Translations under genes and position numbers: made by a program
Notes under the pieces: model-generated
What the model was told of the DNA's origin: nothing
Seen by the model: only the letters and a program-made list of their open reading frames with translations
The model's database searches: none
In this document: positions 59,275-64,000 of the stretch, in pieces
How positions within the stretch are numbered: position 1 is the first letter of the stretch
How the letters are laid out: every line of letters begins with the position of its first letter
NCBI GenBank assembly: GCA_015680685.1
Contig: MNCI01028376.1
Coordinates: 316,431-380,430, forward strand
DNA length: 64,000 nucleotides
Direction of reading: 5' to 3'
Source of the DNA: Gnetum montanum
Lineage: Eukaryota > Streptophyta > Gnetopsida > Gnetales > Gnetaceae

Positions 59275-60194
59275 TGATGAGGACATCACATTACCTTCCA
59301 TTGTCAATGTGTCTTAGGATTCTTATGAGTAGATATTTGTATTTGGTAGTCAAATTAGAATCATTTGCATGTTTTTTCTATGTTGGACAAATAACTGTGA
59401 TGGGACTACAAGTTGTAGTCATTTGTAGCTTGGACTTGTAGGCTATTACAAGCTATAGTTAGTTATAATCTAAAATTATTTTTATTTCTGAGTTAGACAA
59501 TGAGTTATAAGTCACTAAAAGATAGAGAAGTTTGCAAGAGATTATTGTCTAGAGAATGCAAGCTGCAAGAGGTCACAACCTACAAAATAATAGAAGGAAT
59601 ATATTCAAGATTTTACCTATGCAAGCAAGCTGTGAGTTGCAACAAGCCATAGGTTGGTAAGTACAAAGTGGGTATGATCAAAACCACTCACAGTTTAAGG
59701 AAAATTGATTTTTTAAAGAGATTACAAATTTTAAATGGAAGACCAATTATCAAGTTAAATAAAGGATCATTACAATGATTATAAAAGAATGTATATACCT
59801 TGAAAAGAGCCTAAGGTAAGGAATAGGGACTAAGGAAGAGTACAAGAAAGGTAAGTAAAAGAGAGTCCAAGGTAAGGAAGAGAGTGAGGGATAAGAGGGG
59901 GAGAGCACTTTAGAGAAACTAAGAGAATCTCTTATAAGTATTATCTTTTCTTAAGCTTTGTGCTCCAAGTGTGAGCAATTTTAGGGATTAAGATGTGACA
60001 TGTATGGCATCTAAGATCCTTGGGAGAGTTGAGTTGATCTTTGCTTCTCATGATTGATGTAATTCTAATTTGGGATTGGATTAATAGAAAGAGAGTTTCT
60101 TCATTTTCTTGTATTATTATTTTTAAGCTAAGTTTTCTTGGAAAGGTATATGAAATGGGTTCTTTTAGGATCTATTAAGGTAGACCTTTACCTA
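59275..60194 (+). repeat. 5' LTR of N1
   Basis: About 920 bp beginning TGATGAGGACATCAC. Its first 270 bases align with 62175-62442 (for example TAGCTTGGACTTGTA shared). A TATA-like TTATAAAAGAATG lies near 59779. The end is set by the PBS. Confidence 0.72.
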
Positions 60195-60195
60195 A

Positions 60196-60210
60196 TTGAT
60201 ATTAGAGCTT
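60196..60210 (+). other. Primer-binding site of N1 (tRNA-iMet type)
   Basis: TTGATATTAGAGCTTTGG resembles TTGGTATCAGAGC, the usual plant initiator-tRNA-Met PBS, with two transitions. Confidence 0.65.
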
Positions 60211-61108
60211 TGGTTTGGAGGCATCCAAACCTAGAATTTTTGATCTTCATCAATATTTGAAAGAAATTTTGGAGAATTGATATGCTTTGCAACTACTTAG
60301 GGTTTGAATTATTTAAAATTTAAAAGGATTCATTTGATCTTTGTGAGATCAATTTGCATTTATGATCTATGAGTAGCAATTTTCTTTAAAGGCTAGAATT
60401 TGAAGTGAATTATTTCAAATTTGTACTTTTATATCAAAGCATAGTATCTTTTTACTTAAATTAAGGAAATGTTATTGTTGATATTTATGAAAGTAGTTGT
60501 GGATATCATATTTATTGCTTTAAGGTTTGTATTTAGACTTATGCAAGATATAGATACTCAATCTATTAGTGTGAATAACCTTACAAGGAATATGGAGGAA
60601 ATAAAGAGTAAATTTTGGAATATTTTAAGAAGAATTTAGAGGAAATATTTTAGCCATGAAGGAAAGGAATAAGTTATAAGGTGTATTAAAGTAGAGGTCA
60701 AGGAGAAAAGAAGCTTTGAAGTATTTCATATTGAGCAAGGGAGTGCTTAATACCAAGTTTCAAAAAAGGAAATCAAGAGCTTTATTAAAGTGATCAAAAG
60801 ATCTTTATAAGGTTCAAGGTTATATATGATGGTGATCAAGGAGAGTTTCTATCTCATGAGTCATGGGAGGTGAAAGATTAAAGTTAAAGAACAATCCAAG
60901 GTCATGGGACTTATTCAAGAAGAATCAAAAGTAGTAACAGAAGGTATGAGACTCATTCTTTTTCCAAATGTTTTGGAGCTTGTGGCAAGGGAAAGGAGAT
61001 TTTATAGTAGGTTAAGGTTATCTCATGGGAGATAAATGAATCTTCTAGTTGAGGTATGTACAAGAATGATTTCTTTGATGCTAATTTTGATTAATGTAAT
61101 GTCAAGCC
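60211..61108 (+). other. Leader of N1
   Basis: Mostly non-coding. A short frame from 60541 (MQDIDTQSISVNNLTRNMEE) stops at 60638. It could be a gag relic but shows no known motif. Confidence 0.4.
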
Positions 61109-61898
61109 ATGGAGGAGAGTTTACCTTTTAAGCTAGTACCTCCAAAATGGCATGGAAAGCTTATTGATGATTCCTTTAAAGAGGAGAAAACATTGAATTT
61201 GGGGACTTTCATTTCGAATTTGAAACCTACAATCTTTGATGATGTTAGAAATATACATGTTAAAGATCAATTTGAATCAAAGTTGGGTGGAAGAATCCAT
61301 GAAAATGTAAGTAAATTTAAGCTTTACCTTGAAAATGGTAGTAATATCTCTTATGTTAAAGATAGTATGAAAGATGCTAGTATTTCAGTTCAACTTAATA
61401 GTACTTTGTTCAAATATAATGATGTGAATGATCATTATGTTGATTATGATAAATTTGAAAGTCATATTATATATGTTGAAAGAAATGTAACTTTTGATGC
61501 CATTATTAGTTAGAGTAGGCCTATTATTAGTATAATGCGTGATTTTGTGTGTGATAATGATGGCTATTGGGATAGTCATTATGAGAATGTTATTATTGAT
61601 CTTAATGAGAACATTGATAGTGATCTAGTTTTCTAGAATTTGGAAATGTTGTTTATTGATTACAATAATTACAAGTTTATGAATTATGATTATGTACTTA
61701 ATTGTCTTAATTGTGAAATGGCTACATAGCATGAAAGAAATTCAAATCATTGTGATGTTGATGGTGAAGGAAGGTTGAGTGAGAAACTTCCAAATACTAA
61801 GAAGAAAAATGTAAAGAAGAGAAAAAAGAATGGAATAAATAATGATGGATTAAGAAAACCTAATCCTTTGCATTTTTTTATAATTCATTTGATGTAGG
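61109..61898 (+). pseudogene. Unknown ORF of N1 (263 codons, three internal TAG)
   Basis: The first 134 codons are open (61109-61513): MEESLPFKLVPPKWHGKLID, then LNLGTFISNLKP and KLGGRIHENVSKFKLYLENG. The same frame goes on to 61898 with only three internal stops (61511, 61634, 61727), all TAG, as is the last. The protein is rich in Asn, Asp and Tyr and ends in a basic tail KKKNVKKRKKNG. No knuckle, protease or polymerase motif is present and I do not recognise the family. The long shared frame implies selection before decay. Confidence 0.55.
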
Positions 61899-62174
61899 TT
61901 TTAGCCATTATGGGGATGTAATTGAGATATTCCAAGGAGATCTCATATATTGAAAGCATTATGGGGCATGAGTAAAAATCTCTAAGAGATAGTGAAACTC
62001 AAAACAAAAACCTCAAGCATTATAACTAGGTGTGATATTCACTCTTATAATGCTTTTGATACATTGAGTCATGTGAATTGTGAAGATGAGTTTGATGGCC
62101 TTCAATCTTGGCAGCATGATGCCTTCCAAGTTATGAAAGATCATTAAGAATGACAATTTTAAGGGGAAGGGAGA

Positions 62175-62442
62175 TGATAAGAACATCAAACTATCTTCTT
62201 TATGTTTTTCTATTTTGAATATGTCTCAAGAGTCTTAGAAGTGGATATTTATGTTTAGGAGTTAGTTTGGATTCATCTATAGATTTTATCTATGCTAGGT
62301 AGGCAATTGTGATGGAATTGTGAGTCATAGTTGGTTATAGCTTGGACTTGTATACTATTGTAAGTCACAGTCACCTATAATTTGAAATTCTTCTTATTTT
62401 TTTAGTCAAGCATCAAGTTATGAATCATTGTGAGTTAGAGGA
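62175..62442 (+). repeat. 3' LTR of N1, truncated
   Basis: It begins TGATAAGAACATCA directly after the PPT and aligns with the start of the 5' LTR. It ends where the family C LTR begins. Confidence 0.72.
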
Positions 62443-62955
62443 TGTCATGTCCCCATTCCAAATGAAGTTGTTTTATAACAAAGATGATGCTTCTTTATAA
62501 AAAATGATGTAATTATCATAATAAGACCCATAAGGGCAAGTTGTAATAAGACTCAAAAGGGCATATTCTAATAATAGGCATGTCTCTTGAGATGAACTTG
62601 AAGATTTAACCTAAATTATTTATACTTAGGAATTAGAGGTAATGCCAACAAGGTATTGCAAAATTAATAATGAAGAGTAATGGATGTTGGATGAAGTAAA
62701 ATAAAAAGATGACTAACCATCACTTTTGGCTAGGTACATGCCTAACCATGATGAAAATGTTGGATTGCCTCTTAAAAATAGATGCTGAATGAATAGAACC
62801 TCAAGGAATCCTCAAAGTAGGACCTACATACACTATTGGCACATTAATAAAGTATTTTTAAGTTCCTTCTTCATTTTTCCTATTGCATTCTTTATGATAA
62901 TATTGAATGTTACATATATTTAACGTTTGTTGTGACATTCAAGAATGACATGTCA
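62443..62955 (+). repeat. 5' LTR of a family C element
   Basis: 513 bp from TGTCATGTCCCCATTCC to GAATGACATGTCA, aligned with 10725-11242. It is followed at 62958 by AATTAGTGTCAAAGAGAACC, which resembles a tRNA-iMet PBS, so this is a 5' LTR. Its interior is lost or displaced by the LTR at 63006. Confidence 0.68.
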
Positions 62956-63005
62956 TAATTAGTGTCAAAGAGAACCATGATCTAAGAGCTAATGAGAATG
63001 AAGGG

Positions 63006-63937
63006 TGATGAGTGGTTGTAGTACCCCTACACCCAACATACAAATCACGAAGCACTCACATGTGATCTAGTCAAATTCCATGGAATCTCTAGTTTTTGGT
63101 ACACTAGTCCTCTAGGAAGTGAACCTTGCCCTAATGATCATTCGTTATCTTCAATTACATTTGTGATGCATAATGGTATGGTTAAGTGTAATTGAGACAT
63201 GATTTTTATTGTTTTGTGTTTTATGTTCTTTGGTGCTTAAAGAGAGAGATGAAGTAAATTGAGAACTAATTTAATTTAACTAATTAACTAATCTCTAACT
63301 AGTCCTAATAGAAGCATTTGATCCCACTTTCCATAAGCATCCTAAACCCACATATCCACTACTGGGTTACCAAGCCTATGCTACTGGGTGCACCAAGCAA
63401 TAACATTGCTAGGATTACTAAGCAAATACATGCTTACATTCAAAGTGGTCATACTTATGTATTTAATCTATTTAGCTTATCTTAATCACTTAATTAGCCT
63501 AATTATTAAGAAACATTCAATAAATAACTAAAAAAATTAATTACATGAGTAAAACATTTAAACTATCCAAAATGCTGCTAGGTTTATCAAGATTCTTGTC
63601 TTTATTGCCACACACACTATTGTGCTCAGGTATAATAATGCTTGAATAAACATTAGTATACTCAATGACTCTTGCTACGGGCACTTAGGAAAATATTGTA
63701 ACTTTCAAATATGAAAACTACAAGAGTTTAGCTACTACTATGACATGAATTCCCATAAACACGACTATGAGCTTATATTTATAGTTTTTGCTACAAGAGT
63801 GCATTGAGGGGACCTCATAGATGTAGCAAACACCATGTCCACATGGCCCATCAATAGGGAAACACCACATAAATGGGGCCCCATCGATGAGGTCGTGTTA
63901 ATGGGGGACTATCAACATGACACTTTGCCATTTATCA
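63006..63937 (-). repeat. 3' LTR of Athila-like element M6
   Basis: 932 bp from TGATGAGTGG to TTTATCA, most similar in layout to 19778-20704. The U3 tip has ATGGGGCCCCAT (63873-63884). A minus-strand TATA-like ACTATAAATATAAG lies near 63775. Confidence 0.82.
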
Positions 63938-64000
63938 TACCCCCATGACTAAATGAAAACTCATCCTCAAGTTCCTTTACAAAATTTGGAAGGTATGGGA
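63938..64000 (-). mobile_element. Start of M6 internal region
   Basis: TACCCCCATGACTAAATGAA and the following bases match the PPT-side sequence of E1 (1164-1225) and M3. The element continues beyond the window. Confidence 0.75.

Larger units (their letters stand above)
59275..62448 (+). mobile_element. LTR element N1 with an unknown ORF and no visible pol
   Basis: 5' LTR 59275-60194, tRNA-iMet-type PBS (60196-60210), internal region 60211-62160 with one unfamiliar ORF, a clean PPT AAGGGGAAGGGAGA (62161-62174), and the first 268 bp of the 3' LTR (62175 to about 62442), cut by a family C LTR. No RT, RNase H or integrase is seen. The structure is that of a non-autonomous element depending on an unknown partner. 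Confidence 0.72.

Noticed and set aside
61109-61898. TAG recoding (readthrough) in the N1 ORF
   Set aside because: Plant nuclear genes use standard stops; repeated TAG is better explained by C-to-T decay of CAG.

Overview
This window looks like a retrotransposon-rich, A+T-rich stretch of a seed-plant nuclear genome. Indications: one intron-containing plant O-methyltransferase gene, decayed plant gene fragments (LRR and TIR immune-receptor pieces, a dihydroflavonol-reductase-like SDR, a CCR4-type nuclease), LTR retrotransposons with plant tRNA-Asp and tRNA-iMet primer sites, and plant LINE/SINE debris. TIR-type receptor remnants argue against a monocot. The deep nesting and decay of repeats suits a gymnosperm, but that is inference. 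Single Ns flanked by direct repeats mark unresolved assembly joins.

Layout. 1-385 and 9632-10301: one CCR4-like exo/endonuclease pseudogene, split by a 9.2-kb Athila-like Ty3/gypsy element on the minus strand (386-9626; LTRs, PBS, gag, protease, RT, RNase H, integrase, PPT). 10725-11242: an LTR of a second family. 11718-19777: a second Athila-like element (3' LTR, ORF3, spacer, pol) cut by a third (19778-21715). 21716-27480: gene debris with LRR and TIR fragments and one unrecognised 94-codon frame. 27585-32850: LINE reverse-transcriptase remnant, interrupted by an SDR pseudogene and followed by tandemly repeated LINE 3' ends. 32850-35514: 5' part (gag, PBS, LTR) of another minus-strand Athila-like element. 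35515-45300: a composite Athila-like element with a perfect 5-bp target duplication (ATGTT) around its outer LTRs, but with an inverted pol block, an internal LTR piece and a second PBS inside.

45306-51000: A+T-rich sequence with LINE and SINE fragments and a (GA)n microsatellite. 51100-53780: the best-supported intact gene, a two-exon plant O-methyltransferase on the minus strand (about 370 aa). 53550-58460: tandem and segmental duplications of its 5' region, an inverted exon scrap, and a copia gag remnant. 59275-62448: an LTR element with tRNA-iMet PBS and PPT, encoding an unfamiliar protein and no visible pol. 62443-62955: a 5' LTR of the second LTR family. 63006-64000: start of one more Athila-like element running out of the window.

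How it works together: apart from the methyltransferase, almost everything is mobile-element biology. The Athila-like copies carry complementary gene sets: one has gag-pol without ORF3, one has pol and ORF3, and one has gag and ORF3 with pol inverted. All share TGATGA/CTCATCA-type ends, a tRNA-Asp PBS and a palindrome-rich U3 tip, so they probably form one family whose defective members could be mobilised in trans.
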